Of a DNA stretch of 10,313 nucleotides, positions 1 to 7,002 are shown piece after piece. The notes beneath the pieces are model-generated. The model worked only from the letters and a program-made list of their open reading frames with translations. It did no database searches and had not been told where the DNA came from. Both the position numbers and the translations under genes were made by a program. Positions within the stretch are counted from its first letter, which is position 1, and each line of letters opens with the position of its first letter. The DNA comes from Dactylosporangium sp. AC04546 (GTDB taxonomy: Bacteria > Actinomycetota > Actinomycetes > Mycobacteriales > Micromonosporaceae): assembly GCF_022095675.1 (NCBI RefSeq), contig NZ_JAHYSG010000206.1:1-10313 (forward strand), written 5' to 3'.

Positions 1-440
1 CCTCCGCCTCCCCCGCCGCCTCCGCCCGGCTGCGTCGAGGTCGACGGGGACGCGGTCGGCGTCGACTTGGCCGCCGTCAGCGCGTCCTCGGCCCGGTCCA
101 GGGCGTCCTGCGCGCTGTCGAGGTTCTCCTCGGCGGAGTCGACGGAGTCCTGCGCCGCGGCCGCGTCGATGCGGGCCAGCACCGCGCCCGCGACGACCAC
201 GTCACCGGCCTTGGCGTTGAGCTCGGTGAGGGTGCCGCTGGTGCTGAACCCCAGCGAACGGCTCGCCTGCGCCTGGACGGTCCCGGACGCGGACACGGTT
301 GCGGCGACCTCGCCGCGGGCCACCTTCACGGTGCTCACCGCCGCGGGCGCCGGCTTCTCGTCCGCGGCCACCACGACGGCCGTCACCACCACCGCAGCCG
401 TGAGCACGGCGGCACCACCGGCCAGCCACCACACCTTCAT
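1..440 (-). CDS. HlyD/MFP-type periplasmic adaptor of an efflux transporter, N-terminal part (partial)
   Basis: The first 146 residues of a membrane-fusion/periplasmic adaptor protein are visible; the gene runs off the left edge. ATG at 440 begins one N-terminal membrane anchor (residues 5-26, Ala/Val rich). It is followed by a biotinyl-lipoyl-like half-domain (about 38-92, with GEVAATVSASGTVQA and AKAGDVVVAGAVLARID, the usual MFP pattern). A heptad-like helix follows (about 94-126), which would be one arm of the coiled-coil hairpin, then a Thr/Ser/Pro linker and a run of eight glycines at the edge. In actinobacteria such adaptors usually serve MacB-like ABC exporters, so ABC ATPase and permease genes are expected further left; that is inference. 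No good Shine-Dalgarno is seen before the ATG. A 26-bp element shared with the lipoprotein gene near 8304 lies 38 bases upstream, so the gene probably has its own promoter although it follows the beta-propeller gene by 76 bases. Confidence 0.85.
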   Translation of the reverse strand, partial: MKVWWLAGGAAVLTAAVVVTAVVVAADEKPAPAAVSTVKVARGEVAATVSASGTVQAQASRSLGFSTSGTLTELNAKAGDVVVAGAVLARIDAAAAQDSVDSAEENLDSAQDALDRAEDALTAAKSTPTASPSTSTQPGGGGGGGG

Positions 441-478
441 GAGTGGGTAGTTCACCGGCCGGGCCTATGAACCGCCTT

Positions 479-504
479 GGCCCAACCTCAAAGTTCGCTC
501 AGAG
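479..504 (-). promoter_or_regulatory. Shared 26-bp upstream element, copy 1 (adaptor gene)
   Basis: Read on the minus strand, this stretch contains GAACTTTGAGGTTGGGCC preceded by CTCTGAGC. It matches the element at 8344-8369 at 21 of 26 positions and lies 38 bases from the adaptor's start codon; the other copy lies 39 bases from the lipoprotein's start. TTGAGG inside it could act as a -35 hexamer, with a weak -10 (CATAGG) 16 bases later. Alternatively it is an activator or repressor site. Similarity and spacing are seen directly; the role is inferred. Confidence 0.55.
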
Positions 505-516
505 CCCTCCGCGCCC

Positions 517-2412
517 TCAGAGCGGTAGCCATCCCTGCTCGGCCAGCGTCACCGCGTCGTTGGCCTTCAGGCCGGCGTCCGAGAGGGTCCACAGCGTGCC
601 GCCGATCACGAGCGAGCGGCTGATGACGGTGTACTGCCCGGGGTGCCGGATGGTCCCGGCCGGCGTGACGCTCTTGTCGCCGACGGTGAGCACCAGCGCG
701 CCCGCCTCCCGCTCCTGGAAGAGCGGCACGACCAGCAGGCCCGTCTCCGGCCAGTAGAGGAACGCGTGCGGGTCGAACTCCGCCTCCGAGCTGGACTTCG
801 GCACCTGGTGCTGGGCCAGGCGGGTCGGCTTGGCCGGGTCGTGCACGTCGAACAGCGAGATCTGCGTCCCCTGCACGCGGCCCCGCTCGGTGGCCTCCTG
901 GCCGACGCCGATGAGCCGCCCGGCGCCGGCCGGGTGCAGGTACGCCGAGTAGCCGGTGATCTTCAGCTCGCCGACCGCCTTGGGCGCGGCCGGGTCCGAC
1001 AGGTCGAGCGTGTAGAGCGGGTCGGTCTGCCGGAACGTCACCACGTAGCCGAGGGTGGCGATGAACCGGACCGAGTAGATGCGCTCGCCCTTGCCCAGGC
1101 CGCCGACGTGCCCGGTCTCGGCCAGCCGCCCGCCGTCCTGCTTGAGGACGTAGACCGAGGACGACGTCTGCTCGCCGCGCTCGTTGGCGTCGGTCGTGGC
1201 CACCCGCAGGTTCCCGTCCCACTCGGACATCGAGTACTGGTTGAGCAGCCACCCGGGCACCTCGCCGCTCGCCACGTACCGCGGCTTCCCGGCGCCGCTG
1301 ATGTCGAACTTGAACAGCTGGGTGCGCGGCGGCTCGAACCGCGGCGCGGTCTTCGTCGTGGCCATCGGCATGGCGACCCGCCAGCGCTGGTTGCTGGCGA
1401 CGTACAGGCTGGGCCCGTTGGCATAGACGGTGTCGCCGTCGGCCACCACGGTCACCGGGTCGCCGCCGCCCAGGGCCGGCCCGCCGAGGTCGAAGGAGAG
1501 CACGGTCAGCATGGCGGTGCCGCTGTACCGCTCGGGCCGGCTGACCGAGCCGCAGTCGAACTGCCCGTTCGTGTGCTTGCCGGCGGCGTCCTCGGCGTCC
1601 CACCGCGGCAGCCAGTCCGACAGCGGCGCCGCCGCGATCGCCGAGCGGTTCGCGGCCAGCCGCGCCTCGTCGTCCTTCAGCTTCGACGTGTCGGGGAAGC
1701 GCAGCCGGGGCGTCGAGCGGACGACGACCCGCGCGGTCGAGCCGACCTGCCGGGCGTCGACGATCGCGCCGTCGGTGGTGTAGCGGCCGAGCACCTTCGG
1801 GGTGCCGGCGATGTCGACCAGCGTGACCTGCACGCCCATCGGGACCTTGACGTTGTCGGGGCCGATGGCGCCGCCGCGGCGGTAGTCGTAACCGAGCACC
1901 AGCACCCGGTCGCCCGACAGCAGCAGGCTCGTCGCCGTGCCTGCGCGCTTGCCGTTCGCGTCGCCGGCGCCGGTCAGGTTGAGCTCGCCGGTGACCCGCT
2001 TCGCCGCCGCGTCGACGATCGTCAGCACGCCGCCCCCGGTCAGCGTCACGATCCGCTTGCCGTCGGTCTTGACCAGGTCGGGCTCGTCGACGCCGAACTC
2101 ATGCGTGTTGGTGCCGGAGAACGTCTCGGCGCCGGGCGCGGCGCCCTTCGCCTCGGCGCCGCCGGCGGCCCGGGCAGCGTCGTCGGTCGCTCCGTTGAGC
2201 CGGGTGATCCCGCCCAGGCCCCACGGGCCGACCGCCTCCTGCGCCGCCGCCCGCAGGCCGGTGAGCAGGTCGTCGCAGGACTCGAAGGCGACGAGCTTCA
2301 GTGCCGGGGCCGGCTGTGGGGCGGCCGCGGACGGCGCCGGGCGCGGCTTGTCGGCGGTACAACCGGAAAGGCAGACGCACATGGCACCGATCAGGGCGAA
2401 GGCGCGCTTCAT
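517..2412 (-). CDS. Secreted beta-propeller-domain lipoprotein (Beta_propel family)
   Basis: A 631-residue protein starting at ATG 2412, with a clear lipoprotein signal peptide: basic start MKRAF, hydrophobic core, lipobox LSGC with Cys18 as the lipidated residue. A Pro/Ala-rich linker (21-38) leads to a mature domain. SGTNTHEFGVDEPDLVKTDG at residues 99-118 closely follows the signature of the secreted Beta_propel Pfam family (GTNxQExGVDExDxVKTDG). The remainder is repeated beta-strand blades with GDRVLVLGYDYR-, YSVRFIATLGYVVTFRQTDPLYTLDLSDP- and LIGVGQEA-type segments, as expected for that family. Its molecular function is not established; a surface-exposed binding or scaffold protein is likely. 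It begins 4 bases after the stop of the Lrp-type gene, so the two are probably co-transcribed. An upstream in-frame start at 2472 would bury the signal peptide and overlap the Lrp gene, so it was not used. Confidence 0.88.
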   Translation of the reverse strand: MKRAFALIGAMCVCLSGCTADKPRPAPSAAAPQPAPALKLVAFESCDDLLTGLRAAAQEAVGPWGLGGITRLNGATDDAARAAGGAEAKGAAPGAETFSGTNTHEFGVDEPDLVKTDGKRIVTLTGGGVLTIVDAAAKRVTGELNLTGAGDANGKRAGTATSLLLSGDRVLVLGYDYRRGGAIGPDNVKVPMGVQVTLVDIAGTPKVLGRYTTDGAIVDARQVGSTARVVVRSTPRLRFPDTSKLKDDEARLAANRSAIAAAPLSDWLPRWDAEDAAGKHTNGQFDCGSVSRPERYSGTAMLTVLSFDLGGPALGGGDPVTVVADGDTVYANGPSLYVASNQRWRVAMPMATTKTAPRFEPPRTQLFKFDISGAGKPRYVASGEVPGWLLNQYSMSEWDGNLRVATTDANERGEQTSSSVYVLKQDGGRLAETGHVGGLGKGERIYSVRFIATLGYVVTFRQTDPLYTLDLSDPAAPKAVGELKITGYSAYLHPAGAGRLIGVGQEATERGRVQGTQISLFDVHDPAKPTRLAQHQVPKSSSEAEFDPHAFLYWPETGLLVVPLFQEREAGALVLTVGDKSVTPAGTIRHPGQYTVISRSLVIGGTLWTLSDAGLKANDAVTLAEQGWLPL

Positions 2413-2416
2413 GGCC

Positions 2417-2905
2417 TTATGACGATGGCGGTGTTCTCCCGGTTCCCATCGATTCGACGACCCGCGGCGCAAGCGTCTCGACCAGCCGGCTCAGCACGAT
2501 CATGCTCCGGGTCGAGGTGACGAACGGCTCGGCGCGCAGCCGCTCCAGCGCCTGCTCCAGGCCGGCCATGTCGACGGCGCGCAGGTGCACGAGGGCGTCG
2601 GCCTCACCCGAGATCGTGTAGGCGCCGACCACCGCGGGGTGCCGCTTGGCCGCCGCGCGCAGCTGCTCGGGCGAGGTGCGGCCGGTGCAGAACAGCTCCA
2701 CGAAGGCCTCGGTCGTCCAGCCCACCGCGTCCGGGTCGATCAGCGCCGTATAGCCGCGAATCACTCCGCTGGATCGAAGCCGGTCCACGCGCCGTTTGAC
2801 CGCCGGAGCCGACAGCGCCACCTCGGCGCCGATCTCCGCATACGATGAACGGGCGTCATCCTGCAGAAGTGCAATGATTCGCTGATCAATGGGGTCCAGG
2901 CGCAA
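2417..2905 (-). CDS. Lrp/AsnC-family transcriptional regulator
   Basis: A 162-residue DNA-binding regulator of the feast/famine family, cytoplasmic and normally a dimer or octamer that senses an amino acid. Residues 1-60 form the winged helix-turn-helix, opening with LDPIDQRIIALLQDDARSSY, which matches the family's LDxxDxxIxxLLxxxxR start; the recognition region is about LSAPAVKRRVDRLRSSGVI. A RAM ligand-binding domain follows (about 65-145, with AYTISGEADALVHL). The start chosen is TTG at 2905 because AGGAGG lies 6 bases upstream of it; the TTG at 2926 would put that ribosome site inside the gene. It is divergent from the amidinohydrolase gene, and an AT-rich inverted repeat lies between them. 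It therefore probably controls that gene and itself, perhaps in response to arginine, ornithine or another amino acid (inference). The beta-propeller gene follows after 4 bases. Confidence 0.9.
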   Translation of the reverse strand: MRLDPIDQRIIALLQDDARSSYAEIGAEVALSAPAVKRRVDRLRSSGVIRGYTALIDPDAVGWTTEAFVELFCTGRTSPEQLRAAAKRHPAVVGAYTISGEADALVHLRAVDMAGLEQALERLRAEPFVTSTRSMIVLSRLVETLAPRVVESMGTGRTPPSS

Positions 2906-2916
2906 CGAATCCCTCC
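2906..2916 (-). promoter_or_regulatory. Shine-Dalgarno that decides the Lrp start
   Basis: On the minus strand the sequence GAGGAGGGATTCG precedes TTG at 2905, placing AGGAGG 6 bases from the start codon. This is one of the best ribosome sites in the window and supports the short form of the Lrp-type protein. Confidence 0.7.
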
Positions 2917-2921
2917 TCGAA

Positions 2922-2937
2922 AGCAACTTTTCTTGCT
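2922..2937. promoter_or_regulatory. Candidate Lrp-type operator (AGCAA-N6-TTGCT)
   Basis: A perfect 5-bp inverted repeat, AGCAA CTTTTC TTGCT, sits in the only clearly AT-rich spot between the divergent Lrp-type and amidinohydrolase genes. Its layout resembles the Lrp consensus (YAGHAWATTWTDCTR), short dyad arms around an AT-rich centre. Autoregulation and control of the divergent neighbour are usual for local Lrp/AsnC regulators. Sequence is seen; function is inferred. Confidence 0.5.
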
Positions 2938-2959
2938 GTTTTGTGTAACACCAGGACCC

Positions 2960-2965
2960 TACCGT
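2960..2965 (+). promoter_or_regulatory. Possible -10 box for a leaderless amidinohydrolase mRNA
   Basis: TACCGT fits the actinobacterial TANNNT -10 pattern and ends 8 bases before GTG 2974, the spacing expected if transcription starts at or next to the start codon. No Shine-Dalgarno is found before that GTG. A good -35 is not visible, so this is a weak call. Confidence 0.3.
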
Positions 2966-2973
2966 TTGATCTC

Positions 2974-3792
2974 GTGACGACCCAGCGCGAGCGCACCTAC
3001 CTGATGTCTCCGCCCGAGCACTTCGCGGTGGAGTACGCGATCAACCCGTGGATGGACACGACGGCGCCGGTCGACACCGAGCTCGCCGTCAAGCAGTGGG
3101 AGGGCCTGCGCGAGACGTTCGTGCGGCTCGGCCACACGGTGCACGTGCTGGCCCCCGAGATCGGCCTGCCGGACATGGTCTACGCGGCCAACGGCGCCTT
3201 TTCGGTCGACGGGGTGGTGTACGGGGCCCGGTTCAAGTACCCGCAGCGCATCCCGGAGGCGGCCGCACACCGGCGCTTCTACGTCGACCACGGCGGCTGG
3301 CGCTTCGTCACCCCGGCGGAGACGAACGAGGGCGAGGGCGACTTCGCGTACCTCCCGTCGTTCCTCGGCGGCACGATCCTGGCCGGCCACGGCTTCCGGA
3401 CCGAGACGGCCGCGCACGCCGAGGCGCAGGAGGCGCTGGGCCGCCCGGTGATCTCGCTGCGACTGGTCGACCCGCGCTTCTACCACCTCGACGTGGCGCT
3501 GGCCCCGCTGGACGACAGCAACGTCGCGTACTACCCGGGTGCGTTCTCCGAGGCGACCCGGTCGGTGCTCCGCCAGCTGTTCCCGGACGCCGTCCTCGCC
3601 GACGAGGAGGACGCGCTGGCGTTCGGCCTCAACCTGGTGTCCGACGGCCGCAACGTGGTGCTGAACACGGAGGCCACGGGCCTGGCGGCGAAGCTGCGGG
3701 CAGCCGGTTACGTCCCGGTGCCGGTCGAGCTGACGGAGCTGAAGAAGGGCGGCGGCAGCGTCAAGTGCTGCGTGGCGGAGCTGCGCCCGTAG
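2974..3792 (+). CDS. ddaH: DDAH / arginine-dihydrolase-type amidinohydrolase (guanidine-modifying enzyme family)
   Basis: A 272-residue enzyme of the amidinotransferase/DDAH superfamily, which hydrolyses guanidino groups such as those of dimethylarginine or arginine using Cys, His and acidic residues. Visible features are YLMSPPEHF..YAINPWM near residues 9-27; PDMVYAANGA (66-75); GEGD (120-123); catalytic His171 in FYHLDVALAPLDD; and catalytic Cys265 in GGGSVKCC. Length is normal for the family. GTG 2974 was chosen because homologues have only a few residues before YLM; a TTG at 2941 is in frame but would add an unlikely leader. It is divergent from an Lrp-type regulator, a common arrangement in actinobacteria, where an ornithine aminotransferase gene often follows. 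Here none does: the next gene is convergent and 4 bases away. Substrate is open. The NPWM and AAN motifs also fit ArgZ-like arginine dihydrolases (arginine to ornithine, ammonia and CO2). Confidence 0.85.
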   Translation: MTTQRERTYLMSPPEHFAVEYAINPWMDTTAPVDTELAVKQWEGLRETFVRLGHTVHVLAPEIGLPDMVYAANGAFSVDGVVYGARFKYPQRIPEAAAHRRFYVDHGGWRFVTPAETNEGEGDFAYLPSFLGGTILAGHGFRTETAAHAEAQEALGRPVISLRLVDPRFYHLDVALAPLDDSNVAYYPGAFSEATRSVLRQLFPDAVLADEEDALAFGLNLVSDGRNVVLNTEATGLAAKLRAAGYVPVPVELTELKKGGGSVKCCVAELRP

Positions 3793-3796
3793 GGCT

Positions 3797-4267
3797 TTAC
3801 GAGGACGGCGGCGGCGAGTGGACGAACACGACCTGCGCCGTGTAGGTGGCCGGGGCGGGCGTGCCGGTGGCCGTCGCCGTGCCGGCGGTGATCTTCCCGG
3901 CGATCATCAGGTCGGCACCCGTGCGCAGGGCGCCGGGCTGCAGCGTGTGGCGCTTGTCGTACACCTTGACGTTGTCATTGATCTGCCAGGTCCGCGTGAA
4001 GCCGTCCGCGGAGCGGACCGTCACCGACGACTGGGTCAGCGTCGTGGCCTCGCCGTTCTGCACGGCGACCCGGACCGGGCCGGTCTTCGTCTGCAGCGTG
4101 CCCTCGCCGTGCAGGACGTCGCCCCACATGCCGTGTTCGTTCATGGTCGCCGACGGCGCCGGCGCGGGCGGGGCTGGACTCGGCTGGGCCGCGGCGACCG
4201 TCGGCAGGCCACCCGCGACCACAAGCACCGCCGCACCGAGCAGTAAGCCAATTCGCGAGCGTGTCAT
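3797..4267 (-). CDS. Secreted DUF5666-like protein
   Basis: A 156-residue exported protein. ATG 4267 is preceded by AGGAGGT at good spacing. Residues 1-27 are a Sec signal peptide (Arg-containing start, hydrophobic core, cleavage near AAA-QP), then a Pro/Ala linker (28-40). The mature domain (about 48-150) is all-beta in pattern: HGEGTLQTKTGPVRVAVQNG, then VTVRSADGFTRTWQINDNVKV. This resembles the OB-fold-like DUF5666 group, in which TSITVRSADGFTRTY-like segments recur; the assignment is from memory of the family. Such proteins often occur near two-component systems and HlyD adaptors in actinobacteria, which fits its place downstream of the histidine kinase and membrane protein. It contains no cysteine or obvious catalytic site. 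It ends 4 bases from the convergent amidinohydrolase stop codon, with no clear terminator between them. Confidence 0.72.
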   Translation of the reverse strand: MTRSRIGLLLGAAVLVVAGGLPTVAAAQPSPAPPAPAPSATMNEHGMWGDVLHGEGTLQTKTGPVRVAVQNGEATTLTQSSVTVRSADGFTRTWQINDNVKVYDKRHTLQPGALRTGADLMIAGKITAGTATATGTPAPATYTAQVVFVHSPPPSS

Positions 4268-4283
4268 GGGGTACCTCCTCGGA

Positions 4284-4301
4284 ATCGGGCCTATCGGGCC
4301 T
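4284..4301. repeat. 9-bp tandem direct repeat in the DUF5666-like leader
   Basis: ATCGGGCCT occurs twice in perfect tandem between the membrane-protein stop codon and the ribosome site of the DUF5666-like gene. It could be a small operator or chance. The similar string CGGGCCTAT lies upstream of the adaptor gene near 460-468. Confidence 0.4.
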
Positions 4302-4302
4302 A

Positions 4303-4932
4303 CTACCGCGGATCACCCACCGCAAACCTGACATAAGGAGTGCCGAGCGCCCGGTACGCGTCGCCCGGGCGCTCGTGGCCATCGGTCGAGTGGCCCAGCG
4401 CGTCGCACGGGTCCTGGCACATCAGCACATGCGACGCCTGCGCGCCGAGCGCCGCCACCGGCCAGAGCATGAGGTGGACGAGCAGGCCGACCAGCTTGAT
4501 CGCCACCACGTCGGCGACCGCCCTGCCGCTGTACTCGTGGCGATACCAGCTGCGCACCATCGCCCAGTAGGGCTGCTGGTCGACCCGCACGCCGTCGCGA
4601 TCGACGACCGGGCCGTGCTCGTAGCCGACCCGACGGAGGACGACCGAGATCGCCTTGAGGTTGAGCAGCCGGCGGATCGGCACCGAGAGCACGGTCGCCA
4701 CGCCGCCCAGCCACCAGCCGGGCTGGTCAAGCTGGGTCAGCAGCAGGAACAGCGCCACGTGCAGCGCGCACAGCGGCACGCCGACCCACGCGAGGGCCAC
4801 GCCCTGGGTGAGGATGCCGACCGGGTCGGCGTCGAGGCGGCGCAGCCGCTGCCAGAACAGCGCCTGGACGAGCAGGATCCCCAGCGACGCGCCCGCGCCG
4901 CCGAGGCCCAGCACGACCCACCAGGTATGCAT
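4303..4932 (-). CDS. Integral membrane protein of unknown function
   Basis: A 209-residue protein I do not recognise. Hydrophobic stretches suggest membrane segments at about residues 5-24, 41-66 and 138-166, and a weaker one at 73-85. Between the last two clear segments is a soluble loop, rich in Arg, Tyr and Asp (about 86-137), with RVGYEHGPVVDRDGVRVD and YWAMVRSWYRHEY. The C-terminal tail has a CQDPCDALGH cluster (172-181). ATG 4932 was chosen; a TTG two codons earlier is possible, and neither has a convincing ribosome site. It starts 9 bases after the histidine kinase stop codon and ends 35 bases before the DUF5666-like gene, so it is probably in the same transcript as the two-component system. 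A role linked to that system (accessory membrane sensor or target) is a guess from position only. Confidence 0.7.
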   Translation of the reverse strand: MHTWWVVLGLGGAGASLGILLVQALFWQRLRRLDADPVGILTQGVALAWVGVPLCALHVALFLLLTQLDQPGWWLGGVATVLSVPIRRLLNLKAISVVLRRVGYEHGPVVDRDGVRVDQQPYWAMVRSWYRHEYSGRAVADVVAIKLVGLLVHLMLWPVAALGAQASHVLMCQDPCDALGHSTDGHERPGDAYRALGTPYVRFAVGDPR

Positions 4933-4941
4933 AGACAAACA

Positions 4942-6300
4942 TCATGACACGGTCCGCAACGGCATGCTGACCGTAAATTGCGCACCCCCTTCGGGGGCGT
5001 GCCCCGCTTCGATGCGCCCTCCCAGCCGGCGGGCGAGTCGCGCCGCCAGCGCCAGCCCGAGCCCGCTGCCGACCTTGCGGATCCCGTGGTACCGCCGGGA
5101 AAGCGCACCCCGCTCGAACGCCACGGCCAGGTCCTCGTCCGTGAAGCCCGGCCCGCCGTCACGCACCTCGAGCCGCGCCTCGGCGGCGGTCGCGCGCACG
5201 GCGAGCACGATCGGCGCCGGCGCGGGCACCACCCGCAGCGCGTTCTCCAGCAGCCCGTCGACGATCTGCCGGGTCCGCCCCGGGTCGGTGCGCACCGTGA
5301 TCGGGTGCGGCGGCAGCTCGGTGCGCAGCACGAGCCCGGCCGCGGCGATCCGCCCGCCCCACGCCTCCGCGGTCGTCGACACCAGCTGGGTCAGGTCCAT
5401 GTCGACCACCTCGATCGGCAGGTCGGCGGCCTCCAGCCGGGCCAGCACCAGCAGGTCGGCGATCAGCCGGTCGAGCCGCTCGGCCTCGTCGAGCACCGTC
5501 TGCCCGGCGCGCTGGGCGCCGTCAGGCCCCACGACGCCGTCGGCGAGCGCCTCGGCGTACCCGCGGATCGTCGTCAGCGGCGTGCGCAGCTCGTGCGACA
5601 CCGAGAGCAGGAAGTCGCGCTCGCGCCCCTCGCTCGTGGCCAGGGCCGCGGTCAGCCCGTTGACGGCCTGGGCCAGCTCGGCGACCTCCGTCGGGCCGCG
5701 CGGGTCGAGGGTCACGCTGCGGTCGCCGGCCGAGAGCCGCTTCGCGGCGGCGGCGACGGTCCGGATCGGCCGGGCGATCCGGCGGGCCAGCAGCGGCCCG
5801 GCGATCAGGCCGGCCGCCAGCCCGGCGAGCAGCGCGATCCACAGCTGCCCGGCGATGCGGGTCAGGGTGCCGGTCGCGGGCGGCTCGCTGAGCACCACGC
5901 CGTTGCCGGTGTTGGCGCCGACGGGCCGGCCTACGATCAGGCGCACCTGCCCGTCGACCATGGCCCGGCGCGCGCTGACGGGCCGACCGGCCGCGACGGT
6001 CTTCACCACCCCGTCCGGCAGCCCGGGCCGGTCCGCCTGACCCGAGCGGATCAGGTAGACGTCAATGCCCCGGTTGTTGAGCAGCTTCACGATCGCCTGC
6101 TCGTCGCCGTTCTGGCGAGTGTTGAAGCGCGCCTTGAGCAGCTCGGCGGTGAGCACGGCCTCGTCGGTGAGGTGCTGCCGTGCCGTCCGGTTCGCCTGCT
6201 GCACCGCGAGCGGCGCGCCGACCAGCGCGGTCACCAGCACGCTCACGACCGCGACGACGCAGGTGACGAGCGCCGTACGGGCGGCCAGCGACCTAAGCAT
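4942..6300 (-). CDS. Two-component sensor histidine kinase (HAMP, HisKA, HATPase_c)
   Basis: A 452-residue membrane kinase that autophosphorylates and passes phosphate to the response regulator encoded just before it. Order of parts: membrane helix about 10-32; small extracytoplasmic sensor region about 33-150, no family recognised; second membrane helix about 152-172; HAMP about 172-225; H-box SVSHELRTPLTTIRG with phospho-acceptor His236; ATPase domain with N-box LLENAL (Asn353), DGGPGF (G1, 381-386), the AFERG F-box and GSGLGLAL (G2, 411-418). All catalytic motifs are intact, so the kinase should be active. Its ATG overlaps the regulator's stop by 8 bases (ATGCTTAG), which points to translational coupling. 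The signal sensed cannot be read from the sequence; context with exported proteins and an efflux adaptor suggests an envelope signal. Confidence 0.95.
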   Translation of the reverse strand: MLRSLAARTALVTCVVAVVSVLVTALVGAPLAVQQANRTARQHLTDEAVLTAELLKARFNTRQNGDEQAIVKLLNNRGIDVYLIRSGQADRPGLPDGVVKTVAAGRPVSARRAMVDGQVRLIVGRPVGANTGNGVVLSEPPATGTLTRIAGQLWIALLAGLAAGLIAGPLLARRIARPIRTVAAAAKRLSAGDRSVTLDPRGPTEVAELAQAVNGLTAALATSEGRERDFLLSVSHELRTPLTTIRGYAEALADGVVGPDGAQRAGQTVLDEAERLDRLIADLLVLARLEAADLPIEVVDMDLTQLVSTTAEAWGGRIAAAGLVLRTELPPHPITVRTDPGRTRQIVDGLLENALRVVPAPAPIVLAVRATAAEARLEVRDGGPGFTDEDLAVAFERGALSRRYHGIRKVGSGLGLALAARLARRLGGRIEAGHAPEGGAQFTVSMPLRTVS

Positions 6301-6976
6301 CGGCGGTGTACCCGACCCCGCGGACCGTGCGGATGACCGCGGCGGCGTCGCCGAGCTTGCCGCGCACCTGCGCGACGTGGACGTCGACGGTGCGGGTCCC
6401 CGAGTGCGCCGCGTACCCCCACACCGAGCCGAGCAGCTCCTCCCGCGTGAACACCCGCCCGGGCCGGCCCATGAGGTGGGCCAGCAGCGAGAACTCGGTC
6501 GACGTCAGGATCACCGGGGCGCCGTCCACCCGGCACTCCCGCCGCGCGGGGTCGATGGTGATCGGGCCGACCGTGCGCACCTGCTCGGCGTCGGGCGGGC
6601 CCTGGGTGCGGCGCAGCACCGCCTTGACCCGGGAGACCAGCTCGCGCGGACTGAACGGCTTGGTGACGTAGTCGTCCCCGCCGAGCTCAAGGCCGAGGAT
6701 CCGGTCGACCTCGTCGTCGCGCGCGGTCAGGAACAGCACCGGCGTCCAGTCGCCCGCCTCGCGCATCCGCCGGCAGATCTCCGTGCCGTCGAGGCCGGGC
6801 AGGGCGATGTCGAGCACGCAGGCGACCGGCCGGAGCTTGCGGGCCGCGGCCAGGCCGGCCGAGCCGTCGTGTTCGACGTGCACGCCGAAGCCCTCGCGGC
6901 TGAGGTACATCCGGAGGAGATCGGCGATCGGCCGCTCGTCCTCGACGACCAGCACCAGACCCTTGCCCTGCTCCAC
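6293..6976 (-). CDS. OmpR/PhoB-family response regulator
   Basis: A 227-residue DNA-binding regulator. The receiver domain (about 7-120) has the acidic pair Glu12/Asp13, phospho-acceptor Asp56 in CVLDIALPGLDG, Thr84 in FLTARDD and Lys106 in YVTKPFSPREL. The C-terminal winged helix (about 133-226) has STEFSLLAHLM, VFTREELLGSVWGY and RTVDVHVAQVRGKL, ending with IRTVRGVGYTADA, as in OmpR/PhoB proteins. The start is GTG 6976; an ATG 8 bases upstream is out of frame. A perfect 11-bp tandem repeat 26 bases upstream of the start is a candidate self-binding site. It is coupled to the kinase by an 8-base overlap. Its targets may include the nearby exported proteins and the efflux adaptor, but the shared 26-bp element there does not obviously match the 11-bp repeat. 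Confidence 0.95.
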   Translation of the reverse strand: MEQGKGLVLVVEDERPIADLLRMYLSREGFGVHVEHDGSAGLAAARKLRPVACVLDIALPGLDGTEICRRMREAGDWTPVLFLTARDDEVDRILGLELGGDDYVTKPFSPRELVSRVKAVLRRTQGPPDAEQVRTVGPITIDPARRECRVDGAPVILTSTEFSLLAHLMGRPGRVFTREELLGSVWGYAAHSGTRTVDVHVAQVRGKLGDAAAVIRTVRGVGYTADA

Positions 6977-7002
6977 CGCCCCATTCTGCCGGTGGACGGG
7001 TC

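Noticed and set aside
2413..2472. Earlier start for the beta-propeller protein at 2472
   Set aside because: It would place 20 polar residues before a good lipoprotein signal peptide and overlap the Lrp gene.
643..2520. Long open frame on the plus strand opposite the beta-propeller gene
   Set aside because: Composition is Arg/Gly/His/Ala rich with no recognisable domain, as expected for an antisense shadow of a GC-rich gene. The minus-strand frame has a signal peptide and family motifs.
2941..2973. TTG 2941 as start of the amidinohydrolase
   Set aside because: Family members begin shortly before YLM; the extra residues are unlike the family and the TTG lies only 3 bases past the candidate Lrp operator.
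4655..4670. Further GAGGTTG matches to the shared 26-bp element (also near 9359-9366)
   Set aside because: They are on the plus strand inside minus-strand coding sequence, match only the short core and are not placed before a gene start.
4978..6336. Plus-strand open frames opposite the histidine kinase
   Set aside because: Shadow frames of GC-rich coding sequence; the kinase on the minus strand has every expected catalytic motif.
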